A stretch of 64,000 nucleotides of DNA from the NCBI GenBank assembly GCA_003252395.1, contig QKEL01000009.1, positions 779,580-843,579 of the forward strand. The letters are read 5' to 3'. The position numbers and the translations under genes were made by a program. This document shows, piece by piece, positions 9,110-18,205 of the stretch. The notes under the pieces were generated by a model, which saw only the letters and a program-made list of their open reading frames with translations, was not told the DNA's origin and made no database searches. The DNA is from Spirochaetales bacterium. GTDB lineage: Bacteria; Spirochaetota; Spirochaetia; Treponematales; Treponemataceae. Positions within the stretch are counted from its first letter, which is position 1. Each line of letters starts with the position of its first letter.

Positions 9110-9134
9110 TTGACGCGATTTTTTGCAATATAAT
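9110..9134 (+). promoter_or_regulatory. Possible promoter of the AEC transporter
   Basis: A perfect TATAAT lies at 9129-9134, 39 bp before the AEC start. The nearest -35-like TTGACG (9110-9115) is only 13 bp away, so the -35 is doubtful. Confidence 0.35.
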
Positions 9135-9173
9135 GCCGGCTCCCCGTTGTGTCAATCAAGCGAAAGGCTGATA

Positions 9174-10103
9174 ATGCCGTTCATGCGGGTATTTTATCAA
9201 GTTTTTTCGCTCTTTCTGATTATGGGCGCCGGCTGGGCCTTCGCGCGGAAGGGATACCTAGAAAAAGAGGCGACCCGGGGCATATCGAACCTCATTTTAA
9301 AGCTGACCCTTCCCTGCCTGATCGTGGGGTCGCTCCAAAAGCCGTTCTCGCTGGATTTGCTTTCCGTGTCGCTTACTACCCTGGCCGTGGCGACTGTCTT
9401 TTACCTCGCGATTATGCTCTTGTCCGTGCTCGCGGTGCGGGCCATGCGGACGCCCCCGCGGCAGCGGGGCGCGCTTGCCTTCTCGCTTACCTTTTCGAAC
9501 TGCGCCTTTATCGGGTTTCCCGTGGTTTCGTCCATTTTGGGCGAGGACGCGCTTTTTATCACCTCTATCCATAACGTTTTGTTCAATATTCTCGCCTTTT
9601 CCGCCGGCGTGATTATGATGCAGGGGCCGTCGGGGACGGTTACGCGGAAAAGAGTGCCCCTTTCGCGCATTTTCAACGTTAACGTGATCGCGACCCTGGT
9701 CGGGTTCGCCCTGTTCCTGGGCTCCGTTACCGTTCCTCCCCTGCTTTTGGTGCCCCTGACGGCCTTGGGCTCGCTTACCACGCCCCTTGCCATGATCGTG
9801 ACGGGGGCAATGCTGGCGCGCACGCCGATGCGGGCGGCCTTCGGCGACTGGCGCATTTTCGCGACCGCAGCGCTTCGATTGGCCGGCTGGCCCCTTCTGG
9901 CCGCGCTCGCCCTGCGCGCAGCGGGAGTGTCCGGCCAGCTGGGGGCAATCACGATCATCGTGGCGGGAATGCCCGCGGCGTCAAATACGGGAATTATCGC
10001 GGAGGTTTACGGCGGGGATACGGAGACCGCTTCTTCCTCGGTATTCCTTTCCACGCTTTTTTCGGTGGTTTCCATACCCGTTCTCGCGTTTTTACTCGCG
10101 TAG
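9174..10103 (+). CDS. AEC-family (auxin efflux carrier-like) transporter
   Basis: A 309-residue inner-membrane protein with about ten hydrophobic segments in the 5+5 arrangement of the AEC/BASS-like fold. It opens LFLIMGAGWAFARKGYLEKEATRGISNL and has the central FSNCAFIGFPVVSSILGE asparagine/glycine break and a late MPAASNTGIIAEVYGG, all typical. Members move small carboxylates or amino-acid-derived compounds, and the substrate here is unknown. I start it at ATG 9174 (MPFMRVFY). An upstream TTG in frame at 9123 overlaps the -10-like box. It is divergent from the decarboxylase and upstream of the M20 peptidase, perhaps in one transcript. Confidence 0.88.
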   Translation: MPFMRVFYQVFSLFLIMGAGWAFARKGYLEKEATRGISNLILKLTLPCLIVGSLQKPFSLDLLSVSLTTLAVATVFYLAIMLLSVLAVRAMRTPPRQRGALAFSLTFSNCAFIGFPVVSSILGEDALFITSIHNVLFNILAFSAGVIMMQGPSGTVTRKRVPLSRIFNVNVIATLVGFALFLGSVTVPPLLLVPLTALGSLTTPLAMIVTGAMLARTPMRAAFGDWRIFATAALRLAGWPLLAALALRAAGVSGQLGAITIIVAGMPAASNTGIIAEVYGGDTETASSSVFLSTLFSVVSIPVLAFLLA

Positions 10104-10130
10104 CCCCGCTTTCGGTGATAAAATCCATGC

Positions 10131-11510
10131 ATGGAAAATTTCGCAGAAGAGGCGCTTGAGCGCTTTCGCGGCGCGCTCCGCATAGAGACGGTATGGCCCG
10201 ACAGTACGGATAGCGACGGCAAGGCCGTTACGGCGGCCCAGGAACGGTTAAGCGCGTTTCAATCGTATTTGGTTTCGGCCTTTCCCGAATTTCACGCGGC
10301 GACGGAACGGCACGCGTTCGGCCCCTTCGGCGTGGCCTACCGCTGGCCCGCCGGCCGCGGCTCGCGAGCGGATACGCCCCTCCCCGTTTTGCTGATCGCG
10401 CATTACGACGTGGTTCCCGCCGAGGCCGCGCATTGGTCGGTTCCCCCCTTTTCCGCGGAAACCGTTAACGGCGAGGTGTACGCGCGCGGGGCCCTGGATA
10501 CGAAAAACACGCTCATGGCCTGCCTGGAGGCGGCCAATCGGCTGTGCGCCGAAGGGTTCGCCCCGGCGCGGGACGTTTGGTTTGCCTTCGGTGGCGACGA
10601 GGAGCGCTCGGGGCTCAACGGGGCCAAGGCGATGGCGGACTGGTTTCAAACGCGGGGAATCCGCTTCGATTGGCTCTTGGACGAGGGCGGCATCGTGGCG
10701 AAGAACGGATTTCCCGGGGTTAAAGAGAGCCTCGCCTTGGTCGGAATAGAGGAAAAGGGCTTTTTGGACCTGGTCCTTACGGTGAAACAGGAGCCGGGGC
10801 ATTCATCGCGGCCCCCGAACACGCAGGCCGTCGCCGTTCTCGCGAAGGCCCTGGTACGGGTTTCGAGAAAACCGTTCCCGTTTTCGCTCATTCCTTCCGT
10901 GGAGGGCTTTTTCCGGCGCCTCGGAGAGCTCAGTTCCGGTCCGCAGGGCTTCGCGCTCCGCCATGCCCGGCAGCTCGGCCCGCTTTTTTTCAGAATCGCC
11001 GGAGCGTCTCCGTTAGTTCTCTCCTTTTTCCGCACCACCTGCGCCATGACCCAGCTTTTCGGAAGCGAGGCGGACAATATCCTACCCTCGGAGGCCTCGG
11101 CGGTTTTAAACCTGCGGCTGCTCCCCGGCTGGGACGTAGCGCGGGCGACCGAATGGGTGCGCAAGGCGGTGAAGGACCCCCGCGTGGAGGTCGCGGTGAA
11201 CCCGCGCCGAAGCGCGAACGATCCCGTGGCGGCGCCCGGCGGCGCCGAGCGCGGAGAGGGCCCCGGTTGGGAGGAAATGCGAACGGCCATAGGGACCGCC
11301 TTTCCGCACGCGGTGACCGTTCCCTATCTGGTGACCGCCACCACCGATTCCCGCCACTACGCGCCCCTGTGCCGCGGCGTGTACCGATTCGCCCCGGCGG
11401 AACTGACCGCCGAGGAAGTCGGCCTGATTCACGGACACGACGAACGGATTTCCGCCGACAATTACCTGAAGGGCATCGCTTTTTACCGCGCGCTCATGGG
11501 CGCGCTATAA
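10131..11510 (+). CDS. M20-family metallopeptidase (carboxypeptidase PM20D1-like)
   Basis: A 459-residue zinc peptidase of the M20/ArgE/DapE clan, probably an intracellular dipeptidase or N-acyl amino acid hydrolase. The metal ligands are seen in LLIAHYDVVPAE (His), GALDTKNTLM (Asp) and AFGGDEERSGLNG (Glu-Glu), with HSSRPP in the dimerisation domain and HGHDERI near the end. The length fits the PM20D1 branch. It starts at ATG 10131 with little ribosome site and is followed after 18 bp by a YfcC-type transporter. That pairing suggests uptake and hydrolysis of a peptide or acylated amino acid. Confidence 0.87.
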   Translation: MENFAEEALERFRGALRIETVWPDSTDSDGKAVTAAQERLSAFQSYLVSAFPEFHAATERHAFGPFGVAYRWPAGRGSRADTPLPVLLIAHYDVVPAEAAHWSVPPFSAETVNGEVYARGALDTKNTLMACLEAANRLCAEGFAPARDVWFAFGGDEERSGLNGAKAMADWFQTRGIRFDWLLDEGGIVAKNGFPGVKESLALVGIEEKGFLDLVLTVKQEPGHSSRPPNTQAVAVLAKALVRVSRKPFPFSLIPSVEGFFRRLGELSSGPQGFALRHARQLGPLFFRIAGASPLVLSFFRTTCAMTQLFGSEADNILPSEASAVLNLRLLPGWDVARATEWVRKAVKDPRVEVAVNPRRSANDPVAAPGGAERGEGPGWEEMRTAIGTAFPHAVTVPYLVTATTDSRHYAPLCRGVYRFAPAELTAEEVGLIHGHDERISADNYLKGIAFYRALMGAL

Positions 11511-11528
11511 ACCGGGAGGATTGCATAC

Positions 11529-13022
11529 ATGGCAACGGATACGCAGCAAGGCGGAAGCAGCGCGATAAAGATCGGCAAGAAGGCGTTTATCACGAGCGCC
11601 CTCATCATTCTCGCCTTGATTCTCTTTTCGGGGATTCTTACCAAGGTACTGCCCGCGGGAAGCTACGATCGCGTTATCGCGGACGGGCGGACCGTGGTGG
11701 TGGACGGAAGCTACCGCGCCATTCCCCGCCCCGACTATCCCGTATGGCGGTGGCTGACCGCTCCCGCGGAGATTCTCTTCGCCCCGGGAAATATCGCCTT
11801 GGTAACCATCATGATCTTCCTGATTTTCGTGGGGGGCTCCATCGCGATTCTCGAGAGCGCGGGCGTTATGGAAGAGCTGGTCCGCGTTCTGGTAGCCCGG
11901 TTCGGCTCGCGAAAGTACCTGTTGCTCGCCCTGATGATCCTCTTTTTCATGGCGATATCGTCGTTTATCGGGGTGTACGAGGGCATGGTGCCCATGATTA
12001 TCTTTATCGTGCCGTTGGCGATATCGCTCGGCTGGGATTCCCTGACCGGGCTCGGGATAAGCCTCTTGCCCCTGGCCTTCGGTTTCGCCTCGTCGGTAAC
12101 CAACCCCTTTACCGTGGCGGTTGCCCAGCGAATCGCGGACTTGCCGCTGTTTTCCGGCTCCTGGTTTCGGGTTATCTTCTTTATTGCGGTGTACGCCCTG
12201 GTAACCGCCTTCGTGACCAGCCACGCCAAAAAGGTGGAGAAAAACCCCGAATCGTCGCCCACGTTCGAGGAAGACTCGCGGATCAGGGAGCGGCTTTCGG
12301 GGAACGCCTTCCTGCCGGGCAACGGGCCCGCCGGCGATGAAACCGCGGAAAGCTCCAAACTCAGGACCCGGGCCCTCGTGTGGTTCGCCGGCTGCGTCGG
12401 CGTGGCAATGGTCGCGGTCCTTTCCACCGCCCGGCTTCCCGGGCTTTCCGACCTCGCCTTTCCGGTCTTGGCGCTGCTTTTCCTGATCGGGGGAATCGGC
12501 GGGGGCATTATCGCGCGGCTGGGAGCCGCGTCTATCGGCAAGGCCTTCGCGCGCGGCGCGGCGAATCTCGCTCCCGGAATCATGCTGATCCTGATGGCCT
12601 ATAGCGTAAAGCACGTGATCGTGGCCGGCGGCATTATGGACACCATACTGTACGGGGCGGCGCGGATCATCAGCGGCGCGCGGCCCATGGCGGCGGCGTT
12701 CCTGGTATACGGCTCGACCCTCGTCATGAATTTCTTCATCGGGTCGGCGAGCGCGAAAGCCTTCCTCATGATGCCCCTGCTCTCGCCCCTGGCCGATCTC
12801 GTGGGCATTACCCGCCAGACCGCCGTGCTCGCCTTCGACTTTGGCGACGGCTTTTCGAATATGTTCTTCCCGACCAACGCGCTCCTCTTGATCGCCCTTT
12901 CCTTTACGTGCGTGAGTTACCCGCGCTGGGTAGCCTGGACGTGGAAACTGCAAATCGGGGCGCTCGCCGTGACCTCCGCCTTTCTCGCCGTCGCGGTGGC
13001 CATCGGCTTCGGTCCGTTCTAG
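11529..13022 (+). CDS. YfcC/DcuC-type membrane transporter
   Basis: A 497-residue inner-membrane protein with about twelve hydrophobic segments. Early features are TKVLPAGSYDR and FAPGNIALVTIMIFLIFVGG, the YfcC signature. GVYEGMVPMIIFIVP and FASSVTNPFTVAVAQ lie in the middle, and FGDGFSNMFFPTNALLLIAL at the end resembles the second hairpin region of the ion-transporter superfamily. It probably symports a peptide, amino acid or dicarboxylate. A ribosome site (ACCGGGAGGATT) precedes ATG 11529. It shares a transcript with the M20 peptidase and overlaps the converging HAD gene by 4 bp. Confidence 0.88.
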   Translation: MATDTQQGGSSAIKIGKKAFITSALIILALILFSGILTKVLPAGSYDRVIADGRTVVVDGSYRAIPRPDYPVWRWLTAPAEILFAPGNIALVTIMIFLIFVGGSIAILESAGVMEELVRVLVARFGSRKYLLLALMILFFMAISSFIGVYEGMVPMIIFIVPLAISLGWDSLTGLGISLLPLAFGFASSVTNPFTVAVAQRIADLPLFSGSWFRVIFFIAVYALVTAFVTSHAKKVEKNPESSPTFEEDSRIRERLSGNAFLPGNGPAGDETAESSKLRTRALVWFAGCVGVAMVAVLSTARLPGLSDLAFPVLALLFLIGGIGGGIIARLGAASIGKAFARGAANLAPGIMLILMAYSVKHVIVAGGIMDTILYGAARIISGARPMAAAFLVYGSTLVMNFFIGSASAKAFLMMPLLSPLADLVGITRQTAVLAFDFGDGFSNMFFPTNALLLIALSFTCVSYPRWVAWTWKLQIGALAVTSAFLAVAVAIGFGPF

Positions 13023-13651
13023 GCGCGCAGGGATTCGGCGCAGGCCGTTTCCCAGTCCCGCTTCGCGCCCGCGAGATCGGTAAAAAGGAACGCCTTTATG
13101 CCGAGCGCGCGTGCGGCGGAAACGTTCCGCTCCAGGTCGTCGAAAAAGACGATCTCTTCCGGGGCGCACCCCAGCCGCTCGATCAGCACGCGGTAAATCG
13201 CCGGCTCGGGCTTGATCGCGCCCACGTGGCAGGAAAAGACGGGAACGTCGGCCTTGCCGAAAAGCTCGACCGAGGAGCCGGCGATTTCGAGAAAATCGTG
13301 GGGCATGTTGGAGAGAATGCCGAGGAGATAGCCGGCCGCCTGCAGCTTGAGGGCCCATTCCGTAACGCCCGCGTTCACGCGGGTCCAGGAGCCGATATCC
13401 TCGATAAGGAGTTCTCCGGCGAGCCGATCGAGCTCCGCTTCGCTTCCCGGCGCGTTCGCGTCGGCGAGGACCCTGCGGTACATTTCCCTGCCGCCGATCG
13501 TCCCTGCGTCGAATTCGTCGCGGTACTTCCAGCACGCGAGCCGGAAATAGGCGACGGGAAGGCCGGAGAGGGCCGCCATTCGCCCGTATACCGTTTCGTC
13601 GTGGGGCTCGCTTATCACGTTCCCGAAGTCTAATGCCAATGCCTTAATCAT
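13019..13651 (-). CDS. HAD-superfamily phosphatase (subfamily IA, YihX-like)
   Basis: A 210-residue HAD hydrolase. Motif I is ALALDFGNVI, with nucleophile Asp and DxGN in place of DxD, as in sugar-phosphate phosphatases of the YihX type. Motif II is LGILSNM, the motif III lysine is in VGAIKPEPAIY, and motif IV is EEIVFFDDLERNV. A helical cap lies between motifs I and II. The substrate is probably a small phosphorylated sugar but cannot be told. It may be the gene after mfd on the minus strand, 18 bp away. Confidence 0.85.
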   Translation of the reverse strand: MIKALALDFGNVISEPHDETVYGRMAALSGLPVAYFRLACWKYRDEFDAGTIGGREMYRRVLADANAPGSEAELDRLAGELLIEDIGSWTRVNAGVTEWALKLQAAGYLLGILSNMPHDFLEIAGSSVELFGKADVPVFSCHVGAIKPEPAIYRVLIERLGCAPEEIVFFDDLERNVSAARALGIKAFLFTDLAGAKRDWETACAESLRA

Positions 13652-13669
13652 CGTTTACCGTACCTCATA

Positions 13670-16600
13670 TTAGCCCGCGGCGAGCTGTTCAAGCTTCTCG
13701 CGGATAAACTCGCTTTTTTCCTGCAGCCCGATCTTGCCGGTCTCCAGAATAAGGATGTTCGCGTGATGGGGGTCGAGCTTCACGCGGCCGGCGGATTCCT
13801 TCATCATGCGCAAGAGCCGTTCCACCGAAACCTTCGAGACCTTCGAGAATTCCACCCGAACGTGCCCGGCGCGCTCCTTCAGGCTCGAGATGGAGAGCCT
13901 GCGGCAGATAATGCGGATTTCCGCCAGGGAAAGGAGGCTTCGCACCTCGTCGGGCACGGGACCGAAGCGGTCGACCAACTCGGAGTATACGCGGTCGAGT
14001 TCGTCCTGCGTAGAGATGGAGGCGACCTTTTTGTAGATTTCCATCTTGGTTTGGGCAACGGGCACGTAGGAATCGGGAATGAAGCCCGAGTACTCGAGCT
14101 CGAGAAGGGCCTCCGACTCTTCCGTGAAATCCGCGTCGCGAAGCTTCCGTACCGCCTCCTCAAGAAGCTTAAGGTAGAGGTCAAAGCCGACGGAGTAGAT
14201 GTCGCCCGATTGCTCGGCGCCCAAAAGGTTGCCCGCCCCGCGAATCTCCATGTCTTTCATGGCGATCTTGAAGCCCGAGCCCAGTTCGGTAAAGTCCGAG
14301 ATGACCTGGAGGCGTTTCATGGCGATTTCCGAAAGCGCCCGCCCCTCGGGGTAGAAAAGGTAGGCGAAGGCCTTTCGGTCCGATCGGCCCACGCGGCCCC
14401 GCAGCTGGTAGAGCTGCGAAACGCCGTACATGTTCGCGCGGTCTATGACGATCGTGTTCACGTTGGGAATGTCGATACCGTTCTCGATAATGGTGGTGGC
14501 GATGAGGATATGGAAGCCGCCGAGCTTGAAGCGCCTGAATATGTCTTCCAGCTCATGGGGGCTCATCTGGCCGTGCGCGGTGTCCACGAGCATTTCAGGA
14601 ACCAGTTTCTCTACGTTTATCCGGGTTTCCTCGAGGGTTTCCACGCGGTTATGCAGGTAGAAAACCTGCCCGCCCCGCTCCACTTCCCGCCTGATCGCGG
14701 CGGCCACCCGGTCGGGATTGTATTCGGCGATGACCGTCTCGATGGGATGCCGGTTTTGGGGCGGCGTGGTCAGGAGGCTCATGTCGCGGATTTTCAGGAG
14801 CGACATGTGGAGGGTCCGGGGAATGGGGGTGGCCGAGAGGGCGAGAGAATCGATATTCGTCCGCATCTCCTTGAGCCGTTCCTTGTCCTTTACCCCGAAG
14901 CGCTGTTCCTCGTCCACGATCATGAGGCCGAGGTCCTTGAACTTCACGTCTTTCTGGATGATGCGGTGGGTGCCCACGAGCACGTCGATTTCCCCGGCGG
15001 CGACCCGCGCGAGGGTTTTCTTTTGGTCCGCGGGGCCGATAAAGCGCGATAACTGCGCGATTCTCACGGGAAATTTGGAAAAGCGCTCCACGCAGGAATC
15101 GAAATGCTGTTCCGCGAGGATGGTGGTCGGCGCGAGGAAGGCGACCTGCTTTCCCCCCATGACCGCCTTGAAGGCCGCGCGCATGGCAACTTCGGTCTTG
15201 CCGTAACCCACGTCGCCGCACACGAGCCGATCCATGGGCACGGGCTTTTCCATGTCCGCCTTAATCTCGGCGATTACCGTAATCTGGTCCTCGGTTTCCT
15301 CGTAGGGAAAGGCCGCCTCGAAGGCGGTCTGCCATTCGCCGTCGCGGGGGAACGGGAAGCCCTGGGCGGCCTTGCGCCGCGAATAGAGGTCGATCAGCCG
15401 GTTGGCGATGTCCTCCACCGATTTTTTAACCTTGTTCTTGCGGTTTTCCCAGGATTTTGAGCCCAATCGGTCAAGCCGCGGCGCGTCGCCCTCGTTTCCG
15501 ATATACCGCTGGACGAGGTTTACCTGCTCTATGGGAATGAAAACCGTTTCCTCGTCCGCGTACTCGAGCTTCACGTAGTCGCGCTCGTTGCCCAGGGCGC
15601 GCACCCGGTCGATTCCCTTGAATAGGCCAATGCCGTAATTGACGTGCACCACGTAGTCGCCGGGATTGAGCTCGACGAATGTGTCGAGCACGGCGCTTTT
15701 CGCGTGCTTGACCGATTTCGGCACGTGGCGGCGCCGGCCGAAAATCTCGTTCTCCTCTATGACGATGAGCTTCAGTTCGGGAACCCCGAAACCCGACGAG
15801 AGGTCCAACGGGAGGATGCTTACGTCTATGCCCTTGAGAATCTCGCCGATCCTGAGCGCCTGGTTCTCGCTTTCCGCGAAAACGCAAACGGTCCAGCCGT
15901 TGTTCGCCAGGTTCGCCAATTCCTCTTTCAGGTAAACGATATTGCCGAAAAAGCTTCTCGGCGGGTCGCAGGCGATCTTAATGCGGGATTCGGCGAGCGC
16001 GTCGTCGCCGTGAATGGTACGGAAAAGGAGCCGCCGCTCATGGCGCGAGGCCAGATCGCGAAAGTTGAAAAGGACGCGCTGCGGCTCCGGAACCTCCGCG
16101 AGCAGGGGGTTTCGTGTCTCTTCCTCCGAGGAAGAGCGGGCCTTGCGGTACAGGCCCAGGTATTCGCGCTCCAGGCTTTCCTGTGCGTTAACCTGGCGGT
16201 CCCAGTCAAAAAAGAGGACGGGAACGTCGCCTTCCGCGCCGAGGTAATCGAGAATCGAAGAGGGCCGCTCGAAGGCCACGGGATAGAAGAGCTCTTCCCC
16301 CTCCACGGAGCCGTGGAGCCGTAAATGGTCTATAAGCGGCCGCGCGCCGGTCGTGAATTCGGGGAGGCCCGAGAGGCGCTTCGAGAGCGCGTCGATTCGT
16401 TCCGCGTCCCAAATAACTTCCCGCGCGGGATACAGCGCGAGGCTGGACAGGGTCTCCGAGGAAGCTTGGCTGCCGGGATCGAAGCTTTTTATCTGCTCGA
16501 TGGTATCAAACTCGAACACCACGCGATGCGCCTCGGTTTCCCCGGCCATGAACACGTCGAGAACCTCGCCGCGAAGGGCGAATTCGCCGCGAACGGTTAC

Positions 16601-17149
16601 CCGGGGAACGCGCGTGTAGCCGAAGGCGGAAAGGCGTTCCGCGAGCGCGGAGGGATCGATCGAGTCGCCCTTTTTTAGTACGGTTACCAGGGACGCAAAG
16701 TATTCCGGGGGCGGGACGGGGGTCAAAAACGCGCGTTGGGTCATGACCAGTATGGGCGGGGCTTCCACCGACGGGGCATGGTTCGCGCCCGCCATACCGG
16801 CGGTCAAATTGGCCAACACCGCCGCCCGCTCCCCGAATACCGGCGCGTTTTGCGCGGCCGGACGATACGCCATGGTCCCCCACCAGGGCAAGGTCTCGAA
16901 ACTCAGGCCGGTAAGGTCAAGGTCCGCGGCGAGGCTTTCTATCTCCTTCTCCGTCGGAACGACGATTACCAGGCGGCCGGAAAGGGATTGCGCGAATTCG
17001 GCGAGGAAAAACGCATGAAGACCGCCCTGAACGCCCTCTATTTCCATGGGCCAGGAATCGGTTTTTAAACGCGAAATAACGCCGGACATGGCGGGCCACC
17101 GGCGTATGGTTTGTTTGAGGATATCGACGTTCATCATACTGAAGGGCAT
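13670..17149 (-). CDS. mfd: Transcription-repair coupling factor
   Basis: About 1159 residues, normal for Mfd, the ATPase that displaces stalled RNA polymerase and recruits UvrA. The N-terminal part is UvrB-like. The RNA-polymerase interaction domain begins DYVVHVNYGIGLFKGI. Helicase motifs are GDVGYGKTEVAMRAA (Walker A), LMIVDEEQRFG (DEEQ), LSATPIPRTLHM and YQLRGRVGRS, followed by the C-terminal UvrA-binding inhibitory region. The frame stays open upstream to 17314 with non-Mfd residues overlapping the divergent gene. I chose MPFSMMNVDIL at 17149, and ATG 17137 or 17134 are possible too. No clear ribosome site is seen. Confidence 0.95.
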   Translation of the reverse strand: MPFSMMNVDILKQTIRRWPAMSGVISRLKTDSWPMEIEGVQGGLHAFFLAEFAQSLSGRLVIVVPTEKEIESLAADLDLTGLSFETLPWWGTMAYRPAAQNAPVFGERAAVLANLTAGMAGANHAPSVEAPPILVMTQRAFLTPVPPPEYFASLVTVLKKGDSIDPSALAERLSAFGYTRVPRVTVRGEFALRGEVLDVFMAGETEAHRVVFEFDTIEQIKSFDPGSQASSETLSSLALYPAREVIWDAERIDALSKRLSGLPEFTTGARPLIDHLRLHGSVEGEELFYPVAFERPSSILDYLGAEGDVPVLFFDWDRQVNAQESLEREYLGLYRKARSSSEEETRNPLLAEVPEPQRVLFNFRDLASRHERRLLFRTIHGDDALAESRIKIACDPPRSFFGNIVYLKEELANLANNGWTVCVFAESENQALRIGEILKGIDVSILPLDLSSGFGVPELKLIVIEENEIFGRRRHVPKSVKHAKSAVLDTFVELNPGDYVVHVNYGIGLFKGIDRVRALGNERDYVKLEYADEETVFIPIEQVNLVQRYIGNEGDAPRLDRLGSKSWENRKNKVKKSVEDIANRLIDLYSRRKAAQGFPFPRDGEWQTAFEAAFPYEETEDQITVIAEIKADMEKPVPMDRLVCGDVGYGKTEVAMRAAFKAVMGGKQVAFLAPTTILAEQHFDSCVERFSKFPVRIAQLSRFIGPADQKKTLARVAAGEIDVLVGTHRIIQKDVKFKDLGLMIVDEEQRFGVKDKERLKEMRTNIDSLALSATPIPRTLHMSLLKIRDMSLLTTPPQNRHPIETVIAEYNPDRVAAAIRREVERGGQVFYLHNRVETLEETRINVEKLVPEMLVDTAHGQMSPHELEDIFRRFKLGGFHILIATTIIENGIDIPNVNTIVIDRANMYGVSQLYQLRGRVGRSDRKAFAYLFYPEGRALSEIAMKRLQVISDFTELGSGFKIAMKDMEIRGAGNLLGAEQSGDIYSVGFDLYLKLLEEAVRKLRDADFTEESEALLELEYSGFIPDSYVPVAQTKMEIYKKVASISTQDELDRVYSELVDRFGPVPDEVRSLLSLAEIRIICRRLSISSLKERAGHVRVEFSKVSKVSVERLLRMMKESAGRVKLDPHHANILILETGKIGLQEKSEFIREKLEQLAAG

Positions 17150-17207
17150 ATTATCATTTATGTAACCGCCATAAAAGGCCGATAGATTGAAAAAGGGAGA
17201 TTTTTTC

Positions 17208-18194
17208 GTGAAACGATTTCGCCCATCGATTATACTCTCGGTCCTCGCCGTCCTTTGCTTCCTTTCGCTGCCCGCGAACGCGGAAAACGGATCGGTCGCC
17301 GCCGACATATCCATACGGTTCGTGAACAGGGTCGTGTATTACCCCGGAAACTCCCCGTCGGAACCCATAAACGTGCAGATTTCCATCGCCAATAACGGGC
17401 CTGAAACGTTTAGGTTCAAGCTTGCCGAGGATCATGCCTTCAGCTTGGACTTTTCCGCGACGGACACGAGAAACCGGCCGCTCGCCCACACCGAGGACTG
17501 GCAGCGCAAGCGTAACACCACCCGTCAGGTCTACTTCCGAGAGGTAAGCCTCGAGCCCGGCGAAACGTATTCCTTCGTCGAAAACGCGAAGGAGTATCTC
17601 GTCGTGGCCGAACCCGGCATGTACGTGCTCAATTGCCTGTTCTATCCCGAGCTGAAACGCAAGAGCGACGACTCGGAACCCTCGTTCCGTTCCAACAGGC
17701 TCACCCTGGAGGTAAAGCCCTCCCCCGGAGCCGCGGCGGCCCGTATTCTCCCCGTATCGCCGGCAACCGCCGAGGTACTCCAGCCGGAAGCCATTCCTCC
17801 CGACCAGGTGGTCACGAAAATCATCACCGCACGGCAGCGTTCCGAATGGAACCAGTTCTTCCTCTACCTGGACCTGGAAAAAATGCTTTCCCGCGATCCC
17901 GCCCGGGACAGAAGATACCGCGCCGAGTCCGAACAGGGCCGTTATCGCATGATCGAGGACTACCGGGCGGAACTCATGAACGAAACGTCCAGCGACCGGG
18001 ATATCTCCACCATTCCGGTGGAATTCGAGGTCGAGCGCACGGAATACGCCGGCAACCGCGGCACGGTCCAGGTAATCGAGTGGTTTAAGTACCCGAGTTT
18101 CCGCGAAAAGAAGCGCTATACCTACGAACTGGAATCCCGCGACGGCATTTGGCGGGTTTACGGTTTCAGCGTACAGAATCTCGGAACGGAATAG
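17208..18194 (+). CDS. Secreted protein, unrecognised
   Basis: I do not recognise this gene. The protein is 328 residues, with an N-terminal signal peptide (FRPSIILSVLAVLCFLSLPANAEN). A beta-rich domain follows (about 30-180, FVNRVVYYPGNSPSEPINVQ, then SLEPGETYSF and YVLNCLFYPEL) that resembles BsuPI or immunoglobulin-like folds. A linker and a C-terminal part ending YTYELESRDGIWRVYGFSV look like an NTF2-type fold. I chose GTG 17208 because GGGAG lies 8 nt before it. An in-frame TTG at 17187 is weaker. It is divergent from mfd and 11 bp before the receiver protein. Confidence 0.65.
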   Translation: MKRFRPSIILSVLAVLCFLSLPANAENGSVAADISIRFVNRVVYYPGNSPSEPINVQISIANNGPETFRFKLAEDHAFSLDFSATDTRNRPLAHTEDWQRKRNTTRQVYFREVSLEPGETYSFVENAKEYLVVAEPGMYVLNCLFYPELKRKSDDSEPSFRSNRLTLEVKPSPGAAAARILPVSPATAEVLQPEAIPPDQVVTKIITARQRSEWNQFFLYLDLEKMLSRDPARDRRYRAESEQGRYRMIEDYRAELMNETSSDRDISTIPVEFEVERTEYAGNRGTVQVIEWFKYPSFREKKRYTYELESRDGIWRVYGFSVQNLGTE

Positions 18195-18205
18195 GGGTAC
18201 GGCAC

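Noticed and set aside
9110..9134. Strong sigma-70 promoter for the AEC transporter
   Set aside because: TATAAT is perfect, but the only -35-like box is 13 bp away, so I list it only as possible.
11505..13535. Long minus-strand frame opposite the YfcC-type transporter
   Set aside because: Arg/Gly/Asp-rich antisense shadow. The plus frame has clear membrane segments and family motifs.
13763..15052. Plus-strand frame opposite mfd
   Set aside because: Composition-driven shadow of the mfd helicase region, with no recognisable domain.
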